Source of the DNA: Phytomonospora sp040655735
GTDB lineage: Bacteria; Actinomycetota; Actinomycetes; Mycobacteriales; Micromonosporaceae
Reading direction: 5' to 3'
DNA length: 64,000 bases
Assembly (NCBI RefSeq): GCF_040655735.1
Contig: NZ_JBFAKK010000006.1
Location: 248,001-312,000 of the forward strand
Under the pieces are notes generated by a model, which worked only from the letters and a program-made list of their open reading frames with translations, did no database searches and was not told the DNA's origin. This document shows, one piece after another, positions 45,563 to 54,927 of the stretch; position 1 is the stretch's first letter; every line of letters begins with the position of its first letter. The position numbers were made by a program, and so were the translations under genes.

Positions 45563-46819
45563 GTGCCCACGGCAGCGCGCGAGTCCGCCTCCCCGGAAGT
45601 CATCACATGGTTGCGACGCAACGCCGTCGCGCTCGACGGCCTGTCGGCGGGCACCGGTTTCGCCGACCTCGCGGGTTTCGCCGGGGCCTTCGAGGGGGTG
45701 CGGATCGCCGGGCTGGGCGAGTCCACACACGGCACCGCGGAGTTCTTCCGGCTCAAGCACCGGCTCGTCGAGTACCTGGTCACCGAGCTCGGCTTCACCG
45801 TGATCGCGATGGAGGCGAGCGCGTCGGCGGGTCCGGCGGTGGACGCCTACATCCGTTACGGGGTGGGGGAAGCGGCGGATGTGCTGGCGGGGCTGGGGTT
45901 CTGGACGTGGCGGACGCGTGAGGTGCTGGAGCTGTTCGAGTGGCTGCGGGGGTACAACCTGGCGTTGCCGGAGGAGCGGCGGGTGCGTTTCGTGGGTGTC
46001 GATCCGCAGCGTTGCGGGGCTTCGGTGGCATCGGTCGGGGGTTTCCTGCGGGAGTCGGCGCCCGGTGAGCTGGAGCGGGAGCTGGCGGCCTTGAGCGTCC
46101 TGTCCGAGGCCGATCCGGGTTCGCGGCCGGATCCGTCGCGGGCGCTCGTGCGCGACGCCGAGGCGGTGCTCGCGGTGCTCTCCTCGCGGTTCGCGGCCGA
46201 GACCGATGTCGTCGAACACGCCCGGATCCTGGTGCGGGCGGCGGATCTGGTGACGCGGGAGCGGCGCCACGCCGACTTCGCCGAGACGGTCTTCGCCGCG
46301 CGCGACCGGTACATGGCCGAGGCGGTGGCCGAGATCGTCGACGCCGATCCTTCGGCCAGGGTCGCGCTGTGGGGCCACAACGGGCACATCGCGAAGGCGC
46401 GCTACGGCGGCGGGATCGTCTCGCTCGGTTCGCGTCTGCGGGAGCGTTTCGGGGCGGAGTACTACGCGCTCGGCCTGCTGTTCGGGGAGGGCGTGTTCCG
46501 GGCGCGGCGGATGTGGCCGTGGGGGTCGCGGCCGGGGCGCGTCGTCGGTAACAGGGTCGGGCCGGCGCCCGCCGGGACGGTCGAGGCCGACCTCGCATGT
46601 GCGGCGCCGGGGCCGCGGTTGCTGGATCTGAGGGACGCCGACGGGTCGGCCGTCATGAGCGAGTGGCTGTCGGCGACGCGCATGACGCGCACTTACGGCG
46701 CCGTGGTGCCGCGGTTTGTGTACCGGCTGAACCTCGCGCCCACGGTCGTCGGGGAGGAGTTCGACGGACTCGCCCATGTCCCCGTCTCGACGGGATCGGT
46801 GCCGCTGCCCGCGCGCTGA
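45563..46819 (+). CDS. Erythromycin-esterase-family protein
   Basis: 418-residue member of the EreA/EreB-like family, which hydrolyses macrolactone esters in the characterised members. GLGESTHGTAEF (catalytic-type His56 and Glu60), VIAMEAS, GVDPQRCG and LWGHNGHIAK are the family blocks. No signal peptide. Whether it inactivates macrolides cannot be told; many actinomycete homologues are of unknown substrate. GTG start at 45563, with TAGCTT about seven bases upstream suggesting a leaderless mRNA. Confidence 0.87.
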   Translation: MPTAARESASPEVITWLRRNAVALDGLSAGTGFADLAGFAGAFEGVRIAGLGESTHGTAEFFRLKHRLVEYLVTELGFTVIAMEASASAGPAVDAYIRYGVGEAADVLAGLGFWTWRTREVLELFEWLRGYNLALPEERRVRFVGVDPQRCGASVASVGGFLRESAPGELERELAALSVLSEADPGSRPDPSRALVRDAEAVLAVLSSRFAAETDVVEHARILVRAADLVTRERRHADFAETVFAARDRYMAEAVAEIVDADPSARVALWGHNGHIAKARYGGGIVSLGSRLRERFGAEYYALGLLFGEGVFRARRMWPWGSRPGRVVGNRVGPAPAGTVEADLACAAPGPRLLDLRDADGSAVMSEWLSATRMTRTYGAVVPRFVYRLNLAPTVVGEEFDGLAHVPVSTGSVPLPAR

Positions 46820-46841
46820 CGGATCCGCGCGCGGGCAGCGG
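46802..46841. terminator. Terminator overlapping the erythromycin-esterase stop codon
   Basis: Perfect 15-bp stem CCGCTGCCCGCGCGC / GCGCGCGGGCAGCGG around a 10-base loop that contains the TGA stop; serves both convergent genes. Confidence 0.75.
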
Positions 46842-46847
46842 TCCGGA

Positions 46848-48641
46848 TCAGGCGACGGGTGTCGCGCGGCCGAGCGGCGCGGGCGTCAGCACCGGGTGGG
46901 CGCGCAGGTAGGAGATGAAGCCCTCGCGGTCCCGTTCGCCCCGGAAGGGGTCGGTGAACTCGGTCAGCGCCGTGTATCCGTCGGCGCCGATGAGGGTGTA
47001 GGCGAGTGCCGCGACGCGGTACTGGGCCGTCAGGTCGAGTGGCTCACCGGAGATGGTGACGCTCGCCGGGTCGACGCGCGAGCCGACCGGCTTTGCCAGG
47101 TCGAAGCGGTAGCGGACGTTCTCCGAGACCGCGAAGGGCGCGAACACGACCGTCCCGTCCGACCGGGTCTGCCACTGCTGCTCGATGGCGCGGTGGACGG
47201 TCTCGCCGCTCATGGTGACGGTGAGGACGGGGTTGCCGTAGCCGACGGCGTTCCACGCTTCGCCGAACAGGATCTGGCCGTCGCTGTCGGAGGGGTTGGT
47301 CCCTTTGGCGTGGAGCAGGTCGGCGGCGATGGCGACCGAGCCCTTGACGGGCTTGGTGGCGATCAGGGCGAAGTCGGCGCGGCCGGCGGATTTGCGGCCG
47401 GCGCTCCACAGGAGGTAGTCGGCGGCGAGGTTTCCCATGGTGCTCTCGCCGGAGGCGTCGGCGGCACGGGTGAAGTCGGCGGTGACGCGGGCCAGGGGCG
47501 TGGCGTAGCGGCGCTTGCCTCGCGCGCTCCAGTAGTCGGCGATGTACTGGGCCTCGGGATCGAGGGGCACGTCGCGGGTGACGGCGTGGTTGGTCGAGCG
47601 GGTCAGTTCGCGCACGACACGTCCCGAGCGGTCCAGTTTGAGGTTGATCTCGCTGATGACCTGGCCGTGGTTTCCCGCCTCGACGACGGGTCGCAGCACG
47701 CCTTCTGGGTCGGGCAGCATCATGTTGAAGCGGCAGTGCCAGTGCCCGGCGACGATCGCGGCGATGTCGGGCGAGGCCTGCGCGGCGAGCTCGAAGATCG
47801 GGCCGGTGGGGTTGGACCCGGCGTTGTAGTCGTCGCCGGCGTAGCCGCCGTCGTGGATGTTGACGATGATGGCGTGCACGCCTTTGCGCTTGAGTTCGGC
47901 GGCGTAGCGGTTGGCGGTGGCGACGATGCCGAGGCTTTTCATGCTCGGCTGGTAGGAGGTCGATCCGGTCGGGGTGTCCTCGACGGTGAGGTGGATGAAG
48001 CCGATCGGGAGGCGCCGTCCGCGTCCTGCGTCGACCCATTCGATGTTGTACGGGGGCACGATGGGGCGTTCGTCCTCGGTCCAGACGACGTTTCCGTTGT
48101 AGAAGCGGAAGTTCGCGCCGGCGAAGCGCTGTCCGGTCGAGTCGAGGAAGCTGGTGTCGCGGCCGACGGTCGGGTAGGGCTTACCGCGCTCGATGTGGTC
48201 GACGAGGAAACTGCGCGACTTGTCGAGCTCGTGGTTGCCGACGGTGCTGAAGTCGAGGCCGAGGGCGTTGAGGATCTCGATGGTCGGCTCGTTGTCGTGG
48301 GCGTCGACCTCGAAGGGCCAGCCGGCGAAGTTGTCGCCGGAGGAGAAGAAGATCGTGTTCGGCCGGCCTTCTCTGAGTCTCTTGAGGTGCGTCGCCAGGT
48401 AACCTGCGCCGCCGACGGTGATCTTGACACCGTCCGCGCCGGTGATCACACCGCCCTGCCCGGGTGTCGGGGGCTGCATGTAGCCGTGGAAGTCGGTGAT
48501 GTTGAGCAGTTGCACGTCAACGTACTCGGGAGCGCTCTCGGCGGCGGCCGGTGTGGCGACGGCGAGGTCGCCGACGGCGGTCGCGGTGGCGGCCGCTCCG
48601 GCGGCGGTGAGGAATGTGCGGCGGCGGAACCGGGTGTCCAT
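46848..48641 (-). CDS. Tat-exported 5'-nucleotidase/2',3'-cyclic phosphodiesterase-like protein
   Basis: 597-residue secreted metallophosphoesterase. Twin-arginine signal RRRTFLTAAG (residues 6-15) with AAA cleavage near 40. Metal-site motifs in order: NITDFHGY, SSGDNFAG, GNHELD, VNIHDGGY and AGHWHC; the C-terminal nucleotidase domain carries STMGNLAADYLLW and NPVLTVTMSGE. It would release phosphate from nucleotides outside the cell. ATG at 48641 follows GGAGGT. Confidence 0.93.
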   Translation of the reverse strand: MDTRFRRRTFLTAAGAAATATAVGDLAVATPAAAESAPEYVDVQLLNITDFHGYMQPPTPGQGGVITGADGVKITVGGAGYLATHLKRLREGRPNTIFFSSGDNFAGWPFEVDAHDNEPTIEILNALGLDFSTVGNHELDKSRSFLVDHIERGKPYPTVGRDTSFLDSTGQRFAGANFRFYNGNVVWTEDERPIVPPYNIEWVDAGRGRRLPIGFIHLTVEDTPTGSTSYQPSMKSLGIVATANRYAAELKRKGVHAIIVNIHDGGYAGDDYNAGSNPTGPIFELAAQASPDIAAIVAGHWHCRFNMMLPDPEGVLRPVVEAGNHGQVISEINLKLDRSGRVVRELTRSTNHAVTRDVPLDPEAQYIADYWSARGKRRYATPLARVTADFTRAADASGESTMGNLAADYLLWSAGRKSAGRADFALIATKPVKGSVAIAADLLHAKGTNPSDSDGQILFGEAWNAVGYGNPVLTVTMSGETVHRAIEQQWQTRSDGTVVFAPFAVSENVRYRFDLAKPVGSRVDPASVTISGEPLDLTAQYRVAALAYTLIGADGYTALTEFTDPFRGERDREGFISYLRAHPVLTPAPLGRATPVA

Positions 48642-48734
48642 GGCGGGGGTACCTCCGGGGGCGAGGAGACGAATTTCGTCGGGCTCCGACGTTATTGGAG
48701 TGATGATCACCCCGTCAATGCCTCGCGGTGAGGT

Positions 48735-49904
48735 TCAGAGGCTGTTCACGCCGAGATCAGGGAGCCGACCCCGGGAATCCGCCAGCAGGCGGCGATCCAG
48801 GCGGTCGAGCGCCAGCGCGGCGCCGCCGAGCGCGGCGCATTCGGCGCCCAGGGTGGAGGCGCGGATCTCCGGGACCGAGGAGCACATCGTGGACAGCTCG
48901 TCGGCGAGCGGCTCGCAGATGAGGTCGGCGGAGCGCGAGAAGGCCCCGCCGACCACGAGCAGGGCCGGGTCGACGACGGCGATCGCCGTGGCGGCGGCGA
49001 CGGCCATCGCGCGGACGTAGCGGCGCACGGCGGTGCGTGCGCTTCGGCGGCCGTCGCGGGCTTCGGCGAAGGCGCGTTCGGCGCGGTCGGCGGCGGGCAC
49101 GTCGTCGGGGACGTCGGGGCAGCTGTGGAGGTGCTCGATGGCGGCTTCCCAGGCGACACCGCGCAGGAGGGACAGGTCACCGGCTGCGCCATGGGTTCCT
49201 CGGCGCAGCCGGCCGTCGAGCATCATCGCCAGGCCGGTGCGCAGGCCGGCCTGCATGAGGACGAAGTCGCCGACGCCTCTCGCCGCGCCCCAGCGGTGTT
49301 CCGCGGCGGCGGCGAGCTGGCTGTCGTTGTCGACGACGAGCAGTTTGGGTTCGGCGGGCGAGCGGAAGCGGGCAGCCAGGTCGAGGCCGTTCCAGTCGGG
49401 GATGGCGTTGCAGTGGGTGACGCGGCCCTCGGCGTCGACCTGGCCGGTGGTGCCCACGCCGAGGGCCCAGACACCGTCGGCGGGCAGGCCGGCCTCGGTA
49501 AGGCAGGAGGCCAGGGCGGTGCGGGCCGTGCGCAGCCGTGCCCGGCGCAGGAGCTCGGGCGTGGTGCGTTTGTGGACGGTGGCCAGGACGCGTCCGGCGA
49601 GGTCGGCGACGACGGCGCGGACGCCGTGGGCGCCGATGTCGAGGCCCGCGACGTGGCCGGCCTCGGCTCGGTAGCGGTAGGTGCGGGCCGGGCGGCCGCG
49701 TCCGGTGACGGCCGCAGGTTCCTCGACGAGCCACCCGCGGGCGGTCAGGCTCTGGAGGACCTCCTCGACCGCGGTGCGGCCGAGTCCGCCGGCGGCGACG
49801 ATCTCCGCGACACGGGAGGACCCGGTGCGGCGGACCGCGTCGAGTACCGCCCGCTCGTTGAGCTGACGCAAACGCGCCAGGTCGCCACCGCCGGGACCAC
49901 GCAT
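48735..49904 (-). CDS. ROK-family transcriptional regulator
   Basis: 389-residue repressor/sugar-kinase-like regulator. The N-terminal winged helix (VLDAVRRTGSSRVAEIVAAGGLGRTAVEEVL, about 20-75) precedes the ROK domain (AGLDIGAHGVRAVVADL; NAIPDWNGLDL; VDNDSQLAAAAEH). The CxCGxxGC zinc motif of ROK kinases is not seen, consistent with a regulator. It lies next to the PL8 lyase on the same strand, 62 bp downstream of the lyase's terminator, and may control carbohydrate genes. Confidence 0.88.
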   Translation of the reverse strand: MRGPGGGDLARLRQLNERAVLDAVRRTGSSRVAEIVAAGGLGRTAVEEVLQSLTARGWLVEEPAAVTGRGRPARTYRYRAEAGHVAGLDIGAHGVRAVVADLAGRVLATVHKRTTPELLRRARLRTARTALASCLTEAGLPADGVWALGVGTTGQVDAEGRVTHCNAIPDWNGLDLAARFRSPAEPKLLVVDNDSQLAAAAEHRWGAARGVGDFVLMQAGLRTGLAMMLDGRLRRGTHGAAGDLSLLRGVAWEAAIEHLHSCPDVPDDVPAADRAERAFAEARDGRRSARTAVRRYVRAMAVAAATAIAVVDPALLVVGGAFSRSADLICEPLADELSTMCSSVPEIRASTLGAECAALGGAALALDRLDRRLLADSRGRLPDLGVNSL

Positions 49905-49927
49905 CGCTCAACGGTAGAGCACGGGGA

Positions 49928-49960
49928 GGGAGGGGAGAACCCCAACGGGGCGCCCCTCCC
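49928..49960 (-). terminator. Terminator after polysaccharide lyase
   Basis: Arms GGGAGGGG / CCCCTCCC, extended by flanking pairs, seven bases beyond the lyase stop on the minus strand. Confidence 0.6.
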
Positions 49961-49966
49961 CCGTTC

Positions 49967-52339
49967 TCACCAAGCCCGCAGCACCGCCCGGTGCGTGTGG
50001 CCGCGCGTCCCGCCGACGGCGACGGCGATCCGGACGCGCTCGCCCGGCGTGACCGTGACGGCCGGGTCGGCGCTGATGACGGACTTCGCGCCGCAGGGCA
50101 GGTCGAGGGTCACGGTGGCGGCCGTGCGGCTGGGGTCGGAGACGGCGATCTCGACCCGGCCCTGGTGGCGGCGGACCAGCAGGGACGCCGGCCCGTCGCA
50201 GGCGAGTTCGCCGAGGGTCGCGGCCTGCCGGAAGTTGGCGCCGAGGAGACCGTCGCGGGTGGTCACGGCCTGTACGGCGGCGGTGTTGGCCAGGACGCGG
50301 ATCGGGCGGGTGAGGGCGTGCCGGCGGGTCTCGTCGGCGTCGGCGCCGGGAAGGAGGATGTAGGCGTAGTCGGCGGCGGCGGGGTCGGCGCCGTGGTCGA
50401 GCCAGAGGGTGACATAGCGGCGGGTGATCGGGTCAGGGCTGCCACCTGTGTCGGCGCCGTCGTTGATGTCGCGCCAGCTTCCGGTGCGCTCCTCGCGCAG
50501 CGCGCGCAGGTCGGCGCCTCCGGGGAAGACGTAACCGCCGACACCGGCGAGGTGGGCGTGGGAGACGTCGGTGAACTCCTCCGACCAGCCCTGCTCGCCG
50601 GGCTGGCGGCGGCCGCCGACGGTCAGGCGGTTGTCGCCCTCGGCGTGCAGGTTGCGGTTCTCCACGATCGTCTCGATGGCGCGGCCGTCGGTGCTGGTGA
50701 TGCCCGCGCCGAGGGCCACGACGGCGTCGCCGAGGCTGAACCAGGACTTCTTCGCCCGCAGCGTGCAGCCCCAGGCGGCGAGGTCCATGCCGGCTGCTCC
50801 CGCGCCGCCGAGTTCGGTGCCGCCCGCCCACGAGGTCGCCGGACGGCTCAGAGAGCCGGAGAAGCGCACGCGCGGGAGCGTGTCGACGGTGGTCCCGGGT
50901 AGGCGCTGAGCATCAACGGTCGGCCAGTACGCGTCGCTGTAGTGGGTCTGGTCGCGGTCGTGCACATAGGTCATGCCGTCGCCGGTGAACCAGCCGCGCG
51001 GGTGCTCGCCGTTGCCCGACTCGTAGGTCGCGATCCGCTTCGACGACAGGCTCAGCGCGAAGGTCCACTCCGGACGCCGGTGCAGGACGCGGTCCATGTC
51101 GGCGAAGACGAAGTGGCCGCCGAGGCGCTCGGCCGGCTCGATCGCGTCGTCCCCGACGACGGCGAGCGCGCGCGGGAGGACGGCGAGGGAGGCGGCGGCG
51201 AGGTAGGGGGTCGCGGTGCGCCGCTCGATCCAGCTCTTGGCCAGCGCGCGGAAGCGGGAGGCGTAGGGTTCGGGCGCGCTCTCGGCGAGCAGCAGACTGC
51301 CGGTGATGGTGTCGTTGCCCCAGGCGTGGTCGCCGGCGGTCTGGCGGGAGACGGCGCGGCCGGCGACGCAGTCGAGCATGAGGCCGTCGTGCATGAGAGG
51401 GCTGAAGCTGCGCTCGACGGCGTCGAAGATGACCGTTCGTTTGGGGTCGGTGATCTCCCAGGCGGAGGCGGTCAGCAGTCGCAGGATGAACGACAGGCTC
51501 GACAAGAGCACGTTGCCGTAGGTGCCGGTGTAGGCGATGGACGTGTGCTGGACGAAGGAGCCGTCCTCGTAGAAGCCGTCGCCGGCGGTCTCGTAGTCCA
51601 GCAGGGTGTTGCGGCCGGCGTCGCGGACGTCGGAGACGGCGTCGCGGGCGAGGACGAGCTTGGCCGGGTCGGAGCCGGCGATGCCGCGCAGGGCGACGAT
51701 GACGGCCTTGTCGGCGCGGTTGGCGCCGGTCTCCGACAGGCTCGGGGAGTTGGTGCGGCGGTCGGCGTCGGGGCAGAAGCGGTCGACGGCGCGGGTGGCG
51801 GCCGCGAGGCGGTCGGCGCCGAGGTGGTCGTGGACGAGGACGCAGATGTCCATGAGGGCGCGGGGGTTGCCGATCTCCCAGAACCACCAGTTGCCGGTCT
51901 CCGGCTTGGTCTCGTTGTAGCCCTTGGCGTAGAGGAGGTCGAGCCCGGCGAGGACGTCGGCCAGCGCGGTCTCGTCGCCGGTGAAGCGGGTGCCGGGGGT
52001 CGCCCAGGCGACGGCGAGGGTGCGCAGGCGGCGGTAGCTGAGGGAGACGTTGGCGATGGTGGTCGCGAGGTTGGGCAGGTCGGCGAAGAGGACCTCGCGG
52101 GCCGGGTCGCGAACGAGGGTCTCCGACACGGTCGCGGCGGCGGTCTCCAGCGCCGCCAGGGGCGCGGTGTAGGCCGGGTCGGCGGGGTCGAAGGCGCCGC
52201 CGGTGAGGAGTTCGGCGGCGCGGGCGCGCAGGGCGGCGAAGTCGCCGGCGGCTTGCGCGCCGGTGGCGGGTACCGCGGCGGAGAGGGCGGCGCCACCGAG
52301 GGCGGCTCCGCTGACGGTGAGGAGGGTACGACGGCGCAT
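49967..52339 (-). CDS. Tat-exported PL8 polysaccharide lyase (hyaluronate/chondroitin/xanthan type)
   Basis: 790-residue secreted lyase. Tat signal MRRRTLLTVSGAALGGAALS with AxA cleavage near residue 30. The alpha/alpha toroid carries NWWFWEIGNP (residues 150-159), Asn207 (SETGANRADK), His265 (FVQHTSIAY) and Tyr274 (TGTYG), the PL8 catalytic Asn/His/Tyr set. The central beta-sandwich follows (FALSLSSKRIATYESGNGE; LGDAVVALGAGI). Cleaves acidic polysaccharide by beta-elimination; which polymer is unclear. A perfect LacI-type palindrome lies just upstream. Confidence 0.93.
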   Translation of the reverse strand: MRRRTLLTVSGAALGGAALSAAVPATGAQAAGDFAALRARAAELLTGGAFDPADPAYTAPLAALETAAATVSETLVRDPAREVLFADLPNLATTIANVSLSYRRLRTLAVAWATPGTRFTGDETALADVLAGLDLLYAKGYNETKPETGNWWFWEIGNPRALMDICVLVHDHLGADRLAAATRAVDRFCPDADRRTNSPSLSETGANRADKAVIVALRGIAGSDPAKLVLARDAVSDVRDAGRNTLLDYETAGDGFYEDGSFVQHTSIAYTGTYGNVLLSSLSFILRLLTASAWEITDPKRTVIFDAVERSFSPLMHDGLMLDCVAGRAVSRQTAGDHAWGNDTITGSLLLAESAPEPYASRFRALAKSWIERRTATPYLAAASLAVLPRALAVVGDDAIEPAERLGGHFVFADMDRVLHRRPEWTFALSLSSKRIATYESGNGEHPRGWFTGDGMTYVHDRDQTHYSDAYWPTVDAQRLPGTTVDTLPRVRFSGSLSRPATSWAGGTELGGAGAAGMDLAAWGCTLRAKKSWFSLGDAVVALGAGITSTDGRAIETIVENRNLHAEGDNRLTVGGRRQPGEQGWSEEFTDVSHAHLAGVGGYVFPGGADLRALREERTGSWRDINDGADTGGSPDPITRRYVTLWLDHGADPAAADYAYILLPGADADETRRHALTRPIRVLANTAAVQAVTTRDGLLGANFRQAATLGELACDGPASLLVRRHQGRVEIAVSDPSRTAATVTLDLPCGAKSVISADPAVTVTPGERVRIAVAVGGTRGHTHRAVLRAW

Positions 52340-52357
52340 TGGCTCTCTCCAAGGGGA

Positions 52358-52373
52358 TGGTAAGCGCTTACCA
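52358..52373. promoter_or_regulatory. LacI/cre-type operator upstream of the PL8 lyase
   Basis: TGGTAAGCGCTTACCA is a perfect 16-bp palindrome with the central CG of LacI/GalR-family operators, 19 bases before the lyase ATG and overlapping its likely promoter or leader. It predicts sugar-responsive repression. The repressor itself is not in the window unless the adjacent ROK protein uses it. Confidence 0.75.
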
Positions 52374-52436
52374 ATGAGCCTGGAGTGTGGCGGAACCCGT
52401 GGAGGGCGTCAAGGGTTCACGGTGGAATCTGTGGGT

Positions 52437-53552
52437 TTACGGGCTCGTCGCGAGGAAGACGAAGGCGGCGAAGATCGACAGGTGCACGCCCGCGTGGAGG
52501 AGGGTCGCGCGGCCGGGGACGATCGTGATGATGCCGGTGACCACGGTCAGCCCGAGCAGGACCATCTGGGTGGCGCCGAGACCCAGCACCAGCGGCCCGG
52601 TCATCCAGATCGAGGCGATCGCGATGGCCGGGATCGTCAGGCCGATGCTCGCCATCGCCGAGCCGTAGGCGAGGTTGAGGCTGGTCTGCGTCCGGTCGCG
52701 GCGGGCGGCGCGCACGGCCGCGAGGGTTTCGGGCGCCAGGACTAGCATGGCGATGATGACACCGACCACCGAGTGCGGCATGCCCGCGTCCTGGACGGCG
52801 GTCTCGATCGTCGGGGAGACGGCCTTGGCGTCGCCGACGACCGCGATCAGCGCCACCAGCAGCAGGCTGAGGCTGAGCACCACGGCCTTGTTGCTCGGCG
52901 GGGCGGCGTGGTGCTCCTCGGTCTCCACGACCTCGCCGGCGCCTTCGTCGGAGGTGGTGATCGGCAGGAAGTAGTCGCGGTGCCGGACGGTCTGGACGGC
53001 GACGAACAGGCCGTAGAGGGCCAGGGAGGCCAGCGCGGCGAAGGTCAGCTGCCCCGCGGAGAACTGCGGCCCCGGATGGCTGGTGGTGAAGGTCGGCAGA
53101 ACGAGGCTCAGGGTCGCCAGGGTCGCCACCGTGGCCAGGGCCGCGCCGGTGCCCTCGGGGTTGAAGATCGCCACACGCCGCCGGATCGCCGCCGAGAGCA
53201 GGCAGAGTCCGACGATGCCGTTACAGGTGATCATCACCGCCGCGAAAACGGTGTCGCGGGCCAGCGTCGCCGACTTCTCGTCGCCCCCGGCCATCACCGA
53301 CACGATCAGCGCCACCTCGATGATGGTGACCGCGACGGCCAGCACGAGCGACCCGAAGGGCTCGCCGACCCGGTGCGCGATGACCTCGGCGTGGTGCACG
53401 GAGGCCAGGACGGCGCCGCCGAGGAGGATCGCCACGATCGTCACCCCCCAGCCGGGAAGGTCTCGACCGAATGTGGCCAGGAAGGCCAGGAAGGCCCCGA
53501 CCGGGAGCAGAGTCGTCCAGTGGAGGGCGGTTCGGCGGAAGGCTCCCGTCAT
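52437..53552 (-). CDS. Ca2+/H+ antiporter, CaCA/ChaA type
   Basis: 371-residue membrane exchanger with eleven or so hydrophobic segments in two homologous halves. The alpha repeats contain the acidic ion-site residues: HRVGEPFGSLVLAVAVTIIEVALI (near 60-85) and IAMLVLAPETLAAVRAARRD (near 275). An acidic, His-containing loop (VVETEEHHA) separates the halves, as in ChaA/VCX-type proteins. Ca2+ or Na+/K+ specificity is not determined. Confidence 0.88.
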   Translation of the reverse strand: MTGAFRRTALHWTTLLPVGAFLAFLATFGRDLPGWGVTIVAILLGGAVLASVHHAEVIAHRVGEPFGSLVLAVAVTIIEVALIVSVMAGGDEKSATLARDTVFAAVMITCNGIVGLCLLSAAIRRRVAIFNPEGTGAALATVATLATLSLVLPTFTTSHPGPQFSAGQLTFAALASLALYGLFVAVQTVRHRDYFLPITTSDEGAGEVVETEEHHAAPPSNKAVVLSLSLLLVALIAVVGDAKAVSPTIETAVQDAGMPHSVVGVIIAMLVLAPETLAAVRAARRDRTQTSLNLAYGSAMASIGLTIPAIAIASIWMTGPLVLGLGATQMVLLGLTVVTGIITIVPGRATLLHAGVHLSIFAAFVFLATSP

Positions 53553-53679
53553 GATCGACAGGCTACACGTGTGACCGGGCGCATTCGGGTGGTGATGATA
53601 TGTCCGACGCCGCTACCGGGAAACCCGGACTAATCAGTCTAATGTGGGCGACACGATGCCGTCGAGCCCGGGAGCCCGC

Positions 53680-54927
53680 ATGACCACGCCGAAGCCCGAG
53701 GGACCTCCACTGTGGCGGTACGCGCTCATCACCGGCATGGTGCTGCTCACCATCGGCGTGGCCTATCTGGCGATCCAGGCGATCGGCGTACTGGTGCTCA
53801 TCTTCCTCAGCTTCCTGCTCGCCGCCGGGCTCGAACCGCTGGTCTCCCTGCTCACCAGGCGCCGCGTGCGGCGAGGCCTGGCCGTCGCCATCGTCTGCGT
53901 GACCCTGACCCTCGCCGTCACGGGCCTCGTCTTCGTCGGGCTCCTGCCGGCGATCCGGCAGTTCGGCGAGCTCATCGAGGCGGTCCCGGATGTGCTCACG
54001 CGCCTTGGCGACGAGCTGTCCGACGAGAACTCGCCACTCGGGAAGTACCTGCGCGAAGACGAGGTGCAGGAGGGCCTGAAGAAGGGCATGTCGAACCTCC
54101 CGACGGTGCTCGGCACCTCCTTCGGGGTGCTGTTCGGCGTGATCAGCAAGATCGGCGCGGGGCTGTTCAGCGTGCTGACCGTCGCGGCGCTGACGGTGTA
54201 CTTCATGCTCGCGCTCCCCCGGATCGTCGACGGCGTGGCCTCGCTGCTGGGAAACCCCGAGTGGGCGAACGTGATGCGCGAGGCGCTGGGCAAGGTCGGC
54301 GGCTACGTGTCGGGGCAGATCGTGATCTGCGCGGCGGCCGGCGGCTGCGCCTACGTCTTCTTCCTGATCGCCGGAGTCCCCTACCCGGCGCTGCTGGCGC
54401 TGGGCGTCGCCGCCCTCGACCTCGTCCCGCAGGTCGGCGCGACGCTCGGCGCGATCCTCGGGGTCGGCATGGCGCTGACGGTGAGCCTGCCGACCACGAT
54501 AGCGACGGTCGTGTTCTTCAGCGCCTACCAGCTGTTCGAGAACTACCTGCTCGCCCCGCGCGTGTTCGCCACGGCGACCTCGCTGACGCCGCTGTCGGCC
54601 TTCGCCGCCGCGCTCATCGGCGGCGCCGCGGCCGGACTCGTCGGCGCGGTGGCGGCCCTTCCGGTCGCCGCGGCGGGCCAGGTGGTCGTGCGCTACGTCT
54701 TCGCGTCGAGGTTCCCCAAGAAGTTACTGACATCCACACCGCGCGGCGGGACAATGAGCCCATGCGACTACCCGTCATGCCGCCCGTCGCCCCCATGCTG
54801 GCCAAGGCGACCGCCAGCATCCCGCCGGAAGGGCACGGCTACGAACCCAAGTGGGACGGGTTCCGCGCGATCGTGTTCCGCGACGGCGACGAGGTCGAGA
54901 TCGGCAGCCGCAACGAGCGGCCGATGA
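53680..54927 (+). CDS. AI-2E-family (PerM) transporter with an overlong C-terminus
   Basis: 415-residue PerM-like membrane protein. Seven or eight hydrophobic segments and the conserved DLVPQVGATLGAILGV near residue 260 are typical. After PKKLL the frame runs 166 bp into the ligase gene and encodes Ser/Arg/Pro-rich sequence unlike the family; one frame over a TGA lies immediately after TTAC. The native stop may have been lost by an indel. Start at 53680 has GGGAG upstream; 53644 (GTG) and 53656 are alternatives. Confidence 0.85.
   Translation: MTTPKPEGPPLWRYALITGMVLLTIGVAYLAIQAIGVLVLIFLSFLLAAGLEPLVSLLTRRRVRRGLAVAIVCVTLTLAVTGLVFVGLLPAIRQFGELIEAVPDVLTRLGDELSDENSPLGKYLREDEVQEGLKKGMSNLPTVLGTSFGVLFGVISKIGAGLFSVLTVAALTVYFMLALPRIVDGVASLLGNPEWANVMREALGKVGGYVSGQIVICAAAGGCAYVFFLIAGVPYPALLALGVAALDLVPQVGATLGAILGVGMALTVSLPTTIATVVFFSAYQLFENYLLAPRVFATATSLTPLSAFAAALIGGAAAGLVGAVAALPVAAAGQVVVRYVFASRFPKKLLTSTPRGGTMSPCDYPSCRPSPPCWPRRPPASRRKGTATNPSGTGSARSCSATATRSRSAAATSGR
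54727..54755 (+). promoter_or_regulatory. Candidate promoter for the ligase gene inside the AI-2E frame
   Basis: CTGACA and GACAAT are separated by 17 bases, and the -10-like box ends six bases before the ligase ATG, fitting a leaderless transcript. Confidence 0.45.

Noticed and set aside
45563..46819. Macrolide-resistance gene
   Set aside because: It is family-level similarity only; no resistance or macrolide cluster context is visible, so a resistance call would be overstated.
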